This document shows positions 8,029-16,440 of a stretch of 41,510 bases of DNA, piece after piece. The notes under the pieces are model-generated. The model ran no database searches. It was not told where the DNA came from and was given only the letters and a program-made list of their open reading frames with translations. Origin of the DNA: Liquorilactobacillus vini DSM 20605 (lineage in GTDB: Bacteria > Bacillota > Bacilli > Lactobacillales > Lactobacillaceae); assembly GCF_000255495.1 (NCBI RefSeq), contig NZ_AHYZ01000044.1, positions 1-41,510 on the forward strand. Reading direction: 5' to 3'. Position 1 is the stretch's first letter. The number at the start of each line of letters is the position of its first letter. Position numbers and translations under genes: made by a program.

Positions 8029-9204
8029 TTGAAGAACCAAGGTAAACTAATTATTGATCAAGAAAAATTAAAGGAACTTAATTTAAAAGACGGGACACAA
8101 TTAAAAATTGATTTTAGTCCTAATCATCCAGCCAATTTAGCGGTTATTCGAAAATATTTTTTTACCGATAGTTCAACTTGGCGGTGGTTTTTATTACCTT
8201 CATTAATCATGTCCTTGTTGTTTAGTGGCTATTTTTATAGTAAACATAAATACTTAATTGCTTTGTCAGGTATTAATTCAATTGCCAGTTGGACGATTAT
8301 TGTTGGAACGGGCTGTGGCTCTGTGTTATTTTGTGTACTTTATTTGAAAAATCGCCAGCAAATTCAGCAATGGTTAGGAAAGAAACTTTATTGGCGGAGC
8401 CTATTAACGATTAACATTTCATTTGCAGTTATTTTGGGAATTGCTTTATTAGCTTTTTTTTGGTTATTAGGAATAATTTTTAAAGGTACCTCTTTTGATC
8501 TTGGGACTGCTTCATTTATTTTTCTGCTATTTAATATTGTGACGAACTTTGCGATGTTTTACGCAGTTGAAACGCTTTCGCCAGATTCAATTTTCAAGCT
8601 GCTGATTACGGTAATTATTAGTGGTGCTTTGGTTTCAATGATTACTAATAGTAATAAGCATTGGTGGCTATACAATATAAGCTATTTGGGAACAAAATAT
8701 GCTAGTAATAGCTGGCAATTTAATTTGACTTTGATTGTGTCAAGCTTGTTGTTTTTGGCGCTAACAGATTTCTTATTTTCTTCTTTAGAGGAGAGATACC
8801 CCCATGATCATCGTTTACTAGTTTTGCGAATTCTTTTGACACTATTTGCTGTCAGTTTGGGCGGGGTAGGAATTTTTGCTAATAACGCTGGTTTGTTACA
8901 TCGTCTACATACAGATGCCGCCGCTTTAATGATTCGAGTGCTGATTATTATTGTTCTGTCAGTTAATTTTCTACTGCCTGAGAGTCCCAAGCGTTTTCGT
9001 CAACTTTCTTACATAACGGCTGGAATATTAGTTATTAGTACACTTCTCTTTCAAGTGGTCGGTTATTTATCATTAACGGCTTATGAACTGATTGATTTTA
9101 TTTTAGTTTTTGGTTGGCTGATTTTATTGCTGCAACAATTGCAACAACTGACTGGAACAACTGATAATTCATTACAAGTTAGAGTATTCAGTCGTAAATA
9201 CTAG
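8029..9204 (+). CDS. Polytopic membrane protein, DUF998-like
   Basis: 391 aa, beginning with about 50 soluble residues (an AbrB-like beta stretch: KLIIDQEKLKELNLKDGTQL) and then some ten hydrophobic segments. The central part, with HWWLYNISYLGTKYASNSWQF followed by a span, resembles the 'SxLG... FN' block of DUF998 proteins, whose function is unknown. The TTG start at 8029 follows a weak GGAAAG site. The stop overlaps the stop of the convergent GT8 gene in a shared CTAG (9201-9204). Assignment to DUF998 is from pattern memory and moderate only. Confidence 0.65.
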   Translation: MKNQGKLIIDQEKLKELNLKDGTQLKIDFSPNHPANLAVIRKYFFTDSSTWRWFLLPSLIMSLLFSGYFYSKHKYLIALSGINSIASWTIIVGTGCGSVLFCVLYLKNRQQIQQWLGKKLYWRSLLTINISFAVILGIALLAFFWLLGIIFKGTSFDLGTASFIFLLFNIVTNFAMFYAVETLSPDSIFKLLITVIISGALVSMITNSNKHWWLYNISYLGTKYASNSWQFNLTLIVSSLLFLALTDFLFSSLEERYPHDHRLLVLRILLTLFAVSLGGVGIFANNAGLLHRLHTDAAALMIRVLIIIVLSVNFLLPESPKRFRQLSYITAGILVISTLLFQVVGYLSLTAYELIDFILVFGWLILLLQQLQQLTGTTDNSLQVRVFSRKY

Positions 9205-10025
9205 ATTTGTGCTGCTAAATGCGCATAATGTTTGTATAATAAGGCAAATTTAGAACGATAGTCTTTTTTCCACGGTTTGTCACGTCCGCAAAAGTGCAAA
9301 AAAACTGTATGCTTAATTACCCAGTCGAGGTCCCAATCTCCTGAACTGATCATTTCATAAATCAATGATTTTCTAGCGTCATAATTATAAATTTGATCAG
9401 GAATTGAATAAATCTTACTTGCATATAAAGAATTTAAAATATCTTGATCTGGCAACAACAGAGTAGCACTATTTTTTTCAACAAATTTTTCTAGCTCATT
9501 AGATTTGATTTCTTGACGAGCTTTAGGAACGTTGATCAGTAATACTCCTGAATTGTAATATTCTTCTGCTTCATACATCTTCAAGCGAACTTTGTTGACA
9601 ACATTAGTAAAATTAGTTAATTGAGAATGACTCGCGGCAGCATAGAGATAATCATCAATCTCAAGCTGAAACAGCTTGCTTAGATCGTTAATACATAAAA
9701 TATCAGCATCTAAATAAATTATTTTTTCAACTTCTTTGGGTAAGTAATTTTGAGCTAACAAACGATAATAGATTGTTTCTGGATAACGTTTTGTTTTAGG
9801 TGCATGGTGAAATTTTTCTTTGTTGATCATTAGCCAACTACATTTGATACCCAAAAGGTTGCAAAATTGTTGAATTTCATTTTTATTTTGTTGATGCATT
9901 TTTTTTTGCAAAATGAAAATATGAAATTCTTTATCTGGGGTATTTAATTTAATTGAAAATAGAAGTGTTTTTAATTGTTTAGCGAATCGATCGTCAATTG
10001 AAAAAAGTAAATTAATTGTTTCCAT
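9201..10025 (-). CDS. Glycosyltransferase family 8 protein
   Basis: A 274-aa GT8 enzyme, cytosolic, transferring a sugar (usually glucose or galactose from its UDP form) with retention of configuration. It has NLLFSIDDRFAKQLKTLLFSI at the N terminus, the metal-binding DxD in IIYLDADIL (D106, D108), the NSGVLLINV block, LPDQDILN, and a C-terminal HFCGRDKPW that fits the HxxGxxKPW motif of the family. The acceptor could be a cell-wall glycopolymer or lipoteichoic acid, but this cannot be read. GGGGAGG precedes the ATG. It stands alone, convergent with the DUF998-like gene. Confidence 0.9.
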   Translation of the reverse strand: METINLLFSIDDRFAKQLKTLLFSIKLNTPDKEFHIFILQKKMHQQNKNEIQQFCNLLGIKCSWLMINKEKFHHAPKTKRYPETIYYRLLAQNYLPKEVEKIIYLDADILCINDLSKLFQLEIDDYLYAAASHSQLTNFTNVVNKVRLKMYEAEEYYNSGVLLINVPKARQEIKSNELEKFVEKNSATLLLPDQDILNSLYASKIYSIPDQIYNYDARKSLIYEMISSGDWDLDWVIKHTVFLHFCGRDKPWKKDYRSKFALLYKHYAHLAAQI

Positions 10026-10167
10026 GACTACCTCCCCAATTTTGAATTATTTACTTTAATTTTAGCATAGAATGGGGCGCAAAAATGCTACTTTTAAATT
10101 TAGCTTTACCTAACTTAATTTTTAGGCAGAATTATGATAAACTAAACTTAAAAGGAGGAAATAATAA

Positions 10168-10320
10168 ATGACGCTTAAAGAATTAGATGAAATTGATTGC
10201 CGGATTGATGATATCAAAAGTGTGTTATTGGAAAAAAGTGAATATCTTAGTCCAGGGGATTTAGTAAATATTCTAAATGCTTTAAAGGAAGATTTGCGGA
10301 CTGTCGGTGTAAATAAATAA
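10168..10320 (+). CDS. Small 50-residue acidic protein, unknown
   Basis: Starts at ATG 10168 with an excellent AAAGGAGGAA site (10151-10160) and ends at 10320. The product (MTLKELDEIDCRIDDIKSVL... LSPGDLVNILNALKEDLRTV) is acidic and looks like two amphipathic helices with one cysteine, a shape common in small regulatory or adaptor proteins. No family recognised. A terminator lies about 95 bases downstream (10414-10449), so it is probably a free-standing short transcript. TATGAT at 10133-10138 is a possible -10. Its quality of ribosome site and codon pattern argue that it is a real gene. Confidence 0.65.
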   Translation: MTLKELDEIDCRIDDIKSVLLEKSEYLSPGDLVNILNALKEDLRTVGVNK

Positions 10321-10413
10321 ATTAATATCTAGATGCCTAGATGCAGCGGCATGTAAATGTTAATTTGTGGATTTAGATTTGGTACAGATCACACAGATTT
10401 ATAGAATATTAAA

Positions 10414-10449
10414 AAAACAGTGGGAGAAAATTTTTCCCGCTGTTTTTTT
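10414..10449 (+). terminator. Intrinsic terminator after the 50-residue protein gene
   Basis: ACAGTGGGA (10417-10425) pairs with TCCCGCTGT (10434-10442, one T-G pair), followed by seven T residues. Confidence 0.85.
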
Positions 10450-10451
10450 AT

Positions 10452-10495
10452 AATTGGTATAGTTGAAGCTAACAGTATTATAATATATACCAATT
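10452..10495. promoter_or_regulatory. NagR-like operator half-sites upstream of the glmS promoter
   Basis: AATTGGTATA (10452-10461) and TATACCAATT (10486-10495) are perfect inverted 10-mers 24 bp apart. Each matches half of the dre-type operator (ATTGGTATAGACCAAT-like) bound by NagR/YvoA, the GntR-family sensor of glucosamine- or N-acetylglucosamine-6-phosphate. AATATATACCAATT (10482-10495) is itself close to a full site. NagR control of glmS is known in streptococci; control here is inferred. Confidence 0.6.
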
Positions 10496-10520
10496 GTTGA
10501 AATGATTTTGTAATAAAGTG

Positions 10521-10549
10521 TTGACATGTTTATATTAAAGGACTATATT
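10521..10549 (+). promoter_or_regulatory. glmS promoter
   Basis: TTGACA (10521-10526), 17-bp spacer, TATATT (10544-10549). Start of transcription near 10556 gives a leader of about 88 nt, too short for the glmS ribozyme. Confidence 0.85.
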
Positions 10550-10577
10550 ACAATAGAAGTCTAATTAAAATGTACTT

Positions 10578-10593
10578 TTGATATAGACCAATT
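10578..10593. promoter_or_regulatory. Third NagR-like operator, within the glmS leader
   Basis: TTGATATAGACCAATT (10578-10593) differs from an ideal dre palindrome at about two positions. It lies about 20-40 bases downstream of the predicted transcription start, where a bound repressor would block elongation or loop with the upstream sites. The 30 bases from here also resemble the 30 bases from 10484 (ACCAATT, then GAATGATTTT or GAAATGATTTT), making a direct repeat around the promoter. Confidence 0.6.
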
Positions 10594-10643
10594 ATAGAAT
10601 GATTTTAGAATACTAATAATTTTGAAAGGTTGGTATTGGTTTT

Positions 10644-12461
10644 ATGTGTGGAATAGTTGGAGTTACCGGCAATCAAAATGCGGTTCAAATTCTATTAACT
10701 GGATTAAAACGGTTGGAGTATCGTGGATATGATTCAGCTGGAATTTATGTTAATGCTCAGGATGGTAAGGAGTATTTAGTCAAAGAAAAGGGACAAATTA
10801 GTGATCTTGAAGCCGAAATTACGCCAGAAGTCCATGGCTCAACTGGGATTGGTCATACACGCTGGGCAACTCATGGAGAACCTAGCAAAGCTAATGCTCA
10901 TCCTCATGTTTCTGCTGATGGAAGATATTATCTTGTTCATAATGGCGTTATTAGCAATTTTGCTCAATTGAAAGCCGAATACTTAAGTGATGTTGAATTC
11001 AAGAGTGAAACGGACACTGAAGTTGTTGTGCAATTGGTTGCCAAATTTGCTCAGACTGGTCTGACGACTAAAGCAGCTTTTAAAAAAACTTTGAACTTAA
11101 TTGATGAAAGTTCATCATATTCATTCCTGTTGATGGATAACCAAAAACCAGATACGTTGTACGTTGCTAAGAATAAGAGTCCATTATTGTTGGGAATTGC
11201 TGATGGTTTTAATGTTGTCTGTAGTGATGCAGTTGCGATGCTTAATTACACACATGATTTTATTGAATTGTTAGATGGGGAAATTGTGATTGTCAAACCA
11301 GACAGCATTGCAATTGAAGATGCTACAGGAAATAAAATTGAACGTCAGTCATTTCATGTAGCAACTGATGCTTCAGCGGCTGAAAAGGGCGCTTATCCAT
11401 ATTACATGTTAAAAGAAATTGACGAGCAGCCAGCAGTTATGCGTAAATTAATTGAGCATTATGTAGCCCATGATGGTTCAGTCAAAATTGATACCCAGAT
11501 ATTACAAAGCTTACAGCAAGCAGATCGCATTTACATCGTAGCTGCTGGTACCAGTTATCATGCTGGCTTAGTTGGCAAAGAATTATTTGAGAAAATTGCT
11601 CAAATTCCGACTGAAGTTCACTTGGCATCTGAGTTTGGTTACAATCCGCCACTGCTATCGAAGAAGCCATTCTTTATTTTATTATCCCAAAGTGGTGAAA
11701 CAGCCGATAGCCGCCAAGTATTGACGCAAATTAACGCTCATCATTATCCAAGTTTAACAATTACTAATGTTGAAAACTCTACGCTTTCTCGTGAAGCAAC
11801 ATATACACTCTTACTTTACGCCGGACCAGAAATTGCGGTAGCCTCGACCAAAGCTTATACTGCTCAAATTGCGGTTGAAGCTTTGGTAGCAAAAGCTTTA
11901 GGTGAGCTTCGCGGCTTCACTACAGCACGGAATTTTGCTGTGGCAAAGGAACTAACCACTGTTGCAAATGGAATGCAAGCTTTAGTTGATGGTAAAAAGA
12001 AAATTGAAAAGATTGCCGCTGAAATTTTAAAAACAACTCGCAATGCTTTCTACATCGGCAGAGCAATTGATTATGATATTGTTCAAGAAGCTGCTTTAAA
12101 ATTAAAAGAAGTTTCTTATATTCAAACTGAAGGCTTTGCTTCTGGCGAATTGAAACATGGGACAATTGCTTTGATCGAAGAAGGAACGCCGGTCGTTGCT
12201 GTAATCACTGATGCTAATACTGCTAAACATACTCGCAGCAATGCTCAGGAAGTTATTGCCCGAGGAGCAAGGGTTATCTATATTGCTAGCCATTCTTTAG
12301 CTGCTGTTGGTGATCAAATTATTTTACCAGATGTTCATCCATTATTGACGCCACTGGTTGCGATTGTTCCTTGTCAATTACTGGCATATTATGCAAGCTT
12401 ACAGCGAGGATATGATGTCGACAAACCACGAAACTTAGCTAAAAGTGTAACAGTTGAATAA
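10644..12461 (+). CDS. glmS: Glutamine--fructose-6-phosphate aminotransferase (isomerizing)
   Basis: 605 aa, the standard length. It makes glucosamine-6-phosphate from fructose-6-phosphate and glutamine, the first step to UDP-GlcNAc for peptidoglycan. The N-terminal glutaminase domain starts MCGIVG with catalytic Cys2, followed by RLEYRGYDSAG and TRWATHGEPS. Two SIS domains follow (about residues 285-420 and 455-595), with SQSGETADSR in the first and IQTEGFASGELKHGTIALIEE in the second. It ends in the invariant KSVTVE. GAAAGG precedes the ATG. Regulation appears to be by a GntR-type repressor at three operator-like sites around its promoter, not by a ribozyme. Transcribed alone, with a strong terminator downstream. 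Confidence 0.98.
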   Translation: MCGIVGVTGNQNAVQILLTGLKRLEYRGYDSAGIYVNAQDGKEYLVKEKGQISDLEAEITPEVHGSTGIGHTRWATHGEPSKANAHPHVSADGRYYLVHNGVISNFAQLKAEYLSDVEFKSETDTEVVVQLVAKFAQTGLTTKAAFKKTLNLIDESSSYSFLLMDNQKPDTLYVAKNKSPLLLGIADGFNVVCSDAVAMLNYTHDFIELLDGEIVIVKPDSIAIEDATGNKIERQSFHVATDASAAEKGAYPYYMLKEIDEQPAVMRKLIEHYVAHDGSVKIDTQILQSLQQADRIYIVAAGTSYHAGLVGKELFEKIAQIPTEVHLASEFGYNPPLLSKKPFFILLSQSGETADSRQVLTQINAHHYPSLTITNVENSTLSREATYTLLLYAGPEIAVASTKAYTAQIAVEALVAKALGELRGFTTARNFAVAKELTTVANGMQALVDGKKKIEKIAAEILKTTRNAFYIGRAIDYDIVQEAALKLKEVSYIQTEGFASGELKHGTIALIEEGTPVVAVITDANTAKHTRSNAQEVIARGARVIYIASHSLAAVGDQIILPDVHPLLTPLVAIVPCQLLAYYASLQRGYDVDKPRNLAKSVTVE

Positions 12462-12467
12462 TTCTTT

Positions 12468-12503
12468 AAAACTGGCTTTTATTAGTTGAAAAGCCAGTTT
12501 TTT
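12468..12503 (+). terminator. Intrinsic terminator of glmS
   Basis: Perfect 13-bp stem AAAACTGGCTTTT (12468-12480) with AAAAGCCAGTTTT (12489-12501), 8-nt loop, ending in a T-run. Confidence 0.92.
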
Positions 12504-12590
12504 GAACAACTGATTTGTTAAGACCTATTTAAGATGATAAACTTGTTTTAATGATTTTAATTAGTTGTTTAAAAAATGGAGGTTAGTAAA

Positions 12591-13766
12591 TTGACCTTAA
12601 TTGGTTCCTTAGTCATTATTTTAATTGTCACAACACTTTTTGATCATTTCTTTGCTCGTAATGGCCTTCCAGGCGTTTTAGGCCAGCTAATTGCAGGAAT
12701 TTTACTTGGACCAGCGGTTTTAAATTGGCTGCAGCCAAATGAATTATTGACAAACTTTGCGGAAATTGGTGTAATTTTGTTAATGTTTATGGCTGGGATC
12801 GAAAGTAATCTTAGTCAGTTACGCAAATATTTGCGGCCAGCATTAGCTGTAGCAGTTAGTGGTGTAATTTTGCCAGTGCTGATTATGGGGGGGATCAGTT
12901 TTTTATTTGGTTATCATTTTCAAGAAGCACTTTTTATTGGGGTGGTCTTTTCAGCTACATCAGTTAGTATTTCCGTGGTTGTGTTACGAGAATTCAAGCA
13001 GTTAGAAAGTCGAGAAGGGGCAACAATTCTAGGGGCAGCAGTTGCTGATGATATTATTGGTGTTTTATTATTAAGCTTAATGATCTCTTTGATTGGTGCC
13101 GGTGAAAATGATGCTCATCAAAATGCTAGTAATAGCTTAGCAGCTCAGCTATTATTTCAAGGATTGTTTTTTGTAGGAGTCTACCTTTTGGTTAAATGGG
13201 GCGCCCCGGCAATTATGAAATTAAGTCAAAATCTGCTGGTACCGACCAGCCAGACTCTTGCGGCGGTAATTATTTGCTTATCAATGGGCTTCTTAGCTGA
13301 AAAAGTTGGTCTTTCAGGAGCAATTGGTGCCTTCTTTGCTGGGATCGCAGTGGGGCAAACACCTGCCCGGCAAGTTGTTGACCAGCATATTGAGCCAATT
13401 GGCAATGCAATGTTTATTCCCGTTTTTTTTGTAAACATTGGTTTAGAACTATCATTTAATAATCTTTTAAGTTCGCTTCCTTTTATTTTGATCATGACTT
13501 GTTTGGCAATTTTAACTAAATGGTTTGGGGGTGAATTTGGAGCCATGCTAACTGGTTTTGATCGTCTCAGTGGTCGAATTGTTGGAACCGGGATGGTTGC
13601 GCGCGGTGAAATGGCACTGATCACTGCCCAAATTGGCTTTGAAGCTCATTTGTTGGCTAGACCATTATATGTTGATTTGATTTTAGTAATTGTTTTAGCA
13701 ACCTTAATTGCTCCTTTGTTGTTACGTTGGGCGTTACATGAAAAACATCTGCAGAGGGAAGACTAG
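12591..13766 (+). CDS. CPA2-family cation:proton antiporter
   Basis: 391 aa, about twelve membrane spans. The N-terminal GLPGVLGQLIAGILLGPAVL and the IGVILLMFMAGIESNL block are characteristic of the CPA2 (NapA/KefB) fold, and VADDIIGVLLL carries the paired aspartates of the electrogenic Na+/H+ branch. GAFFAGIAVGQTPAR and GMVARGEMALI, a conserved late motif, are also present. No RCK/TrkA-N domain follows, so it resembles NapA rather than KefC. GGAGG at 12578-12582 lies eight bases before TTG 12591 and overlaps the in-frame ATG at 12576, so TTG is the start. Single-gene unit; exchanges Na+ or K+ for protons. Confidence 0.9.
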   Translation: MTLIGSLVIILIVTTLFDHFFARNGLPGVLGQLIAGILLGPAVLNWLQPNELLTNFAEIGVILLMFMAGIESNLSQLRKYLRPALAVAVSGVILPVLIMGGISFLFGYHFQEALFIGVVFSATSVSISVVVLREFKQLESREGATILGAAVADDIIGVLLLSLMISLIGAGENDAHQNASNSLAAQLLFQGLFFVGVYLLVKWGAPAIMKLSQNLLVPTSQTLAAVIICLSMGFLAEKVGLSGAIGAFFAGIAVGQTPARQVVDQHIEPIGNAMFIPVFFVNIGLELSFNNLLSSLPFILIMTCLAILTKWFGGEFGAMLTGFDRLSGRIVGTGMVARGEMALITAQIGFEAHLLARPLYVDLILVIVLATLIAPLLLRWALHEKHLQRED

Positions 13767-13882
13767 CTTTAAAAAAATAAATAAATTTTAAAAAAATCTA
13801 ATTTGACCTTTAACAAATATTCAACTTTGGCTGATATAATTTAATTAAATGGTAAAAAGTTTCTGTAAAGGAGCCAAAAATT

Positions 13883-14143
13883 ATGCGAAAAGGCTTTAAT
13901 AAGCAAAGCAGTATTGTTTCAGCAAAAATTATTGGATTTAATCGGTCACAAGTGATTTGTAAAACTGAAAATAATGAAATAATAACTATTAAGCAACCTA
14001 AAAATGTTCTGAATGATCGTTATTTTACTAAAATCATGCTAGATTTGCTCCAAACAGGTTTATGGATTCCCATCAATCGCAAGTTAAAAAAATTGTTGCG
14101 TTATGACTGGTTAGATGAAGGAGTGCAACTATTAACGGATTAA
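13883..14143 (+). CDS. Small basic hypothetical protein
   Basis: 86 aa, basic, predicted soluble. The first half (ASAKIIGFNRSQVICKTENNEIITIKQP style alternation) looks like short beta strands; the second half is helical, ending YDWLDEGVQLLTD. I do not recognise a family. AAAGGAG lies seven bases before the ATG, and TATAAT-like GATATAAT (13834-13841) lies about 45 bases upstream with only a poor -35. A terminator follows directly, so it forms its own short transcript. Codon use is like that of its neighbours. Confidence 0.65.
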   Translation: MRKGFNKQSSIVSAKIIGFNRSQVICKTENNEIITIKQPKNVLNDRYFTKIMLDLLQTGLWIPINRKLKKLLRYDWLDEGVQLLTD

Positions 14144-14150
14144 AATTTGA

Positions 14151-14183
14151 GGCTGGGGAAAATGACTATTTCCCAGTTTTTTT
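14151..14183 (+). terminator. Intrinsic terminator after the 86-residue protein gene
   Basis: CTGGGGAAA pairs with TTTCCCAG (one bulged G), followed by seven T residues. Confidence 0.85.
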
Positions 14184-14219
14184 ATATTTATAGTTGTAAT
14201 CATAGAAAGCAGGGCTGAG

Positions 14220-15259
14220 ATGAAAATTCTAGTAACTGGTGATAGCTTAATAGCGCGGCATGAACAACTTGATCAACCAATGATTAATCATTGTCTCCAA
14301 CAGCAGTTGACATGGCTTGAAATTGTAAACACAGCCATTTCAGGTAGTAATAGTCAGGATCTTTTACAAAATTGGCGTAATTTTTTTCCTAATAATGAAT
14401 TCTCAGCGGTTTTCTTATTAATTGGAACTAATGATTTGGCACTTCATAAACAACTCCCATTAAAAACATTCAAAACAAATTTATTGCAAATTGTTAAACG
14501 GTTGAAGCATTATTATCCAACAGCTAGTTTATGTTTAATAACCCCACCAGCAGTTGATGAAAACAAACAAAAATGGCGTAACAATCAGTTGATTGCTCAA
14601 TATTCGGAAATAATGCTGCAAATTGCCGCTCAAAATTTAATTAAGGGAATTAATTTACAAGAAGCCATGTTTGCTGAAGAAAGCTTTCCAGCAATAACAC
14701 AGGGGTGTTTAAATGATGGATTGCATTTTGGACTGGCTGGATATCAGTTACTAGCAAGTTTGATCAAACAGCAGCTTTTAACAACGTCATCATTGATATC
14801 GGTAAGCATTGCAAGTTATCGGCCACAAACTGATAATGATTTTCAATTATTATTAGCAGCTGATCCAGATTTAAGTCAGATTAAATACTATGTCGCTAAT
14901 GGAAATTGCTTTGCTGCTAGAAATCAACAAAATCAATTAGTTGGCATGATTGTTATAAATAAATTGACTAAAAGCCAAGCAGAAATTTTGAATTTATCAG
15001 TTATACCATCGCAAAGAAGCCGAGGTATTGGGCGACAATTAATTAAGTATTGATTGATTGGGCGAATGAACATCAGTTGCAACAATTATTTCTAGGGACT
15101 GGCTCAACTAGCTACTCAGCGTTAGCATTATATCTGCAATGTGGTTTTCGGTTAAATGCAATCCAGACCGATTATTTTATTAAGCATTACCAACAACCGA
15201 TTTGGGAAAATGGCTGCTGGTTAAAAGATCGTTTATGGCTAGTTTATGATGTAAAATAA
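14220..15259 (+). pseudogene. SGNH/GDSL esterase fused to a GNAT acetyltransferase, frameshifted
   Basis: The first 190 or so residues are an SGNH hydrolase: GDSLI (nucleophile serine, residue 9 region), IGTNDLAL (block III) and DGLHFG (block V with catalytic Asp/His). From about residue 195 a GNAT domain begins: ILNLSVIPSQRSRGIGRQLI is the acetyl-CoA-binding motif A. The frame stops at 15051-15053 in the middle of that helix, and the rest of the GNAT fold (IDWANEHQLQQLFLGTGSTS... ALYLQCGFRL) continues one base over to 15259. Adding one T at 15050-15051 (TATTG to TATTTG) joins both into about 346 residues. A TTG overlaps the stop, but a half-GNAT reinitiation product is implausible. Confidence 0.85.
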
Positions 15260-15330
15260 AAAATTTATTTGTGGTGGCAATTCTCAGCACGCTTTTATTA
15301 AAATGTTTGAGTAAAGAGATTAGCTGATTC

Positions 15331-15373
15331 TTTGAAAAGCTGATTAAACTATTATAAAATGAAAACGAAAACA
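15331..15373 (+). promoter_or_regulatory. Probable dhaKLM promoter with cre-like site
   Basis: TTTGAA (15331-15336) and TATAAA (15353-15358), 16 bp apart. TGAAAACGAAAACA (15360-15373), just past the -10, fits the CcpA operator pattern TGNNANCGNTNNCA with one mismatch. A bound CcpA would block transcription, so glucose repression of dihydroxyacetone use is inferred. Confidence 0.5.
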
Positions 15374-15396
15374 TGTTTGCTAAAGGGGCTGAATTC

Positions 15397-16392
15397 ATGA
15401 AGAAAATTATTAACGATCCAAAAAATGTCGTAGCTGAAATGGTTGACGGAATGGTAAGGGCTTATCCACAATATGTTCAGCAAATTCCAGAAACTTTTGC
15501 GCTTATCCGGAGTAATCAAGATTCAATGAAGGGAAAAGTTGGTGTAGTTAGTGGCGGTGGCAGTGGCCATGAGCCGACACACGCTGGCTTTGTTGGTCAG
15601 GGAATGCTAAGTGCGGCAGTTGCTGGCCAAGTTTTTACTTCACCGACACCCGATCAAATTTATCGGGCAATTAAAGCTGTTGATCAAGGAAAAGGCGTCT
15701 TTTTGGTAGTTAAGAACTATTCTGGTGACGTAATGAATTTTGATATGGCAAAAGATTTAGCAGAAATGGATGGCATCAAGGTTAAATCAGTAGTTGTTGA
15801 CGATGATATTGCTGTCGAAAATAGCTTGTATACGCAAGGGCGTCGTGGAGTGGCTGGAACGGTTCTGATGCATAAAATTCTTGGGGCAGCCGCTGATCAG
15901 GGAGCTTCTTTAACTGAATTAAAGAAAATTGCTCAAGCAGTTTTACCAAAATTAAAAACAATCGCTGTTGCGCTCTCGGCGGCAACAGTTCCCGAGGTTG
16001 GCAAACCTGGTTTTGAATTAGCAGATGATCAGATCGAATATGGTGTCGGAATTCATAGTGAGCCAGGTTACCGGCGTGAAAAAATCAAGCCAGCCAAAGC
16101 ATTGGCCACCGAATTGCTAACCAAGATCGATCACGAATTGAAACTGGATTCTAATAAACAATATGCCTTACTGGTCAATGGGATGGGTGCCACGCCGCTG
16201 ATGGAGCAATATATATTTACGCATAATGTTTTAGATCTTTTAGCTGAAGAAAATATAAAGCCGGCATTTGTTAAGGTTGGCAACTTCATGACTTCCCTTG
16301 ATATGGCCGGTATTTCGATTACTTTATTGGAGTTAGCTGATGCTGCTTGGTTGAAGGCTTTAAATTATCCAGTTGAGACAATTGCATGGTAA
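15397..16392 (+). CDS. dhaK: PTS-dependent dihydroxyacetone kinase, substrate-binding subunit
   Basis: 331 aa. DhaK binds dihydroxyacetone as a covalent hemiaminal on a histidine while DhaL supplies the phosphate. The GGGSGHEPTHAGFVG loop (about residues 53-67), the KNYSGDVMNFDMA motif and GVGIHSEPGYRR, which holds the substrate-binding histidine, are all intact. An in-frame ATG eight codons upstream exists, but AAAGGGG sits correctly for the ATG at 15397, and homologs begin MKKIIN. First gene of dhaK-dhaL-dhaM. No glycerol dehydrogenase or glycerol facilitator is adjacent. Confidence 0.96.
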   Translation: MKKIINDPKNVVAEMVDGMVRAYPQYVQQIPETFALIRSNQDSMKGKVGVVSGGGSGHEPTHAGFVGQGMLSAAVAGQVFTSPTPDQIYRAIKAVDQGKGVFLVVKNYSGDVMNFDMAKDLAEMDGIKVKSVVVDDDIAVENSLYTQGRRGVAGTVLMHKILGAAADQGASLTELKKIAQAVLPKLKTIAVALSAATVPEVGKPGFELADDQIEYGVGIHSEPGYRREKIKPAKALATELLTKIDHELKLDSNKQYALLVNGMGATPLMEQYIFTHNVLDLLAEENIKPAFVKVGNFMTSLDMAGISITLLELADAAWLKALNYPVETIAW

Positions 16393-16440
16393 AGTTATAG
16401 TGCCAAAGCGTTTAAATTTTTTAGGATAAGGAGAATTGAA

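Noticed and set aside
10556..10643. glmS ribozyme riboswitch
   Set aside because: The leader after the promoter is only about 88 nt and shows none of the ribozyme core; NagR-like sites explain control better.
13226..13624. 132-residue minus-strand frame inside the antiporter gene
   Set aside because: Shadow of a conserved membrane protein gene; no ribosome site and no recognisable motif.
15050..15259. Separate small acetyltransferase gene starting at TTG 15050
   Set aside because: It would be only the second half of a GNAT fold, whose motif A is split by the stop; a one-base deletion is simpler.
15180..15398. 72-residue minus-strand frame before dhaK
   Set aside because: Covers the end of the GNAT domain and the dha promoter; no ribosome site and no family.
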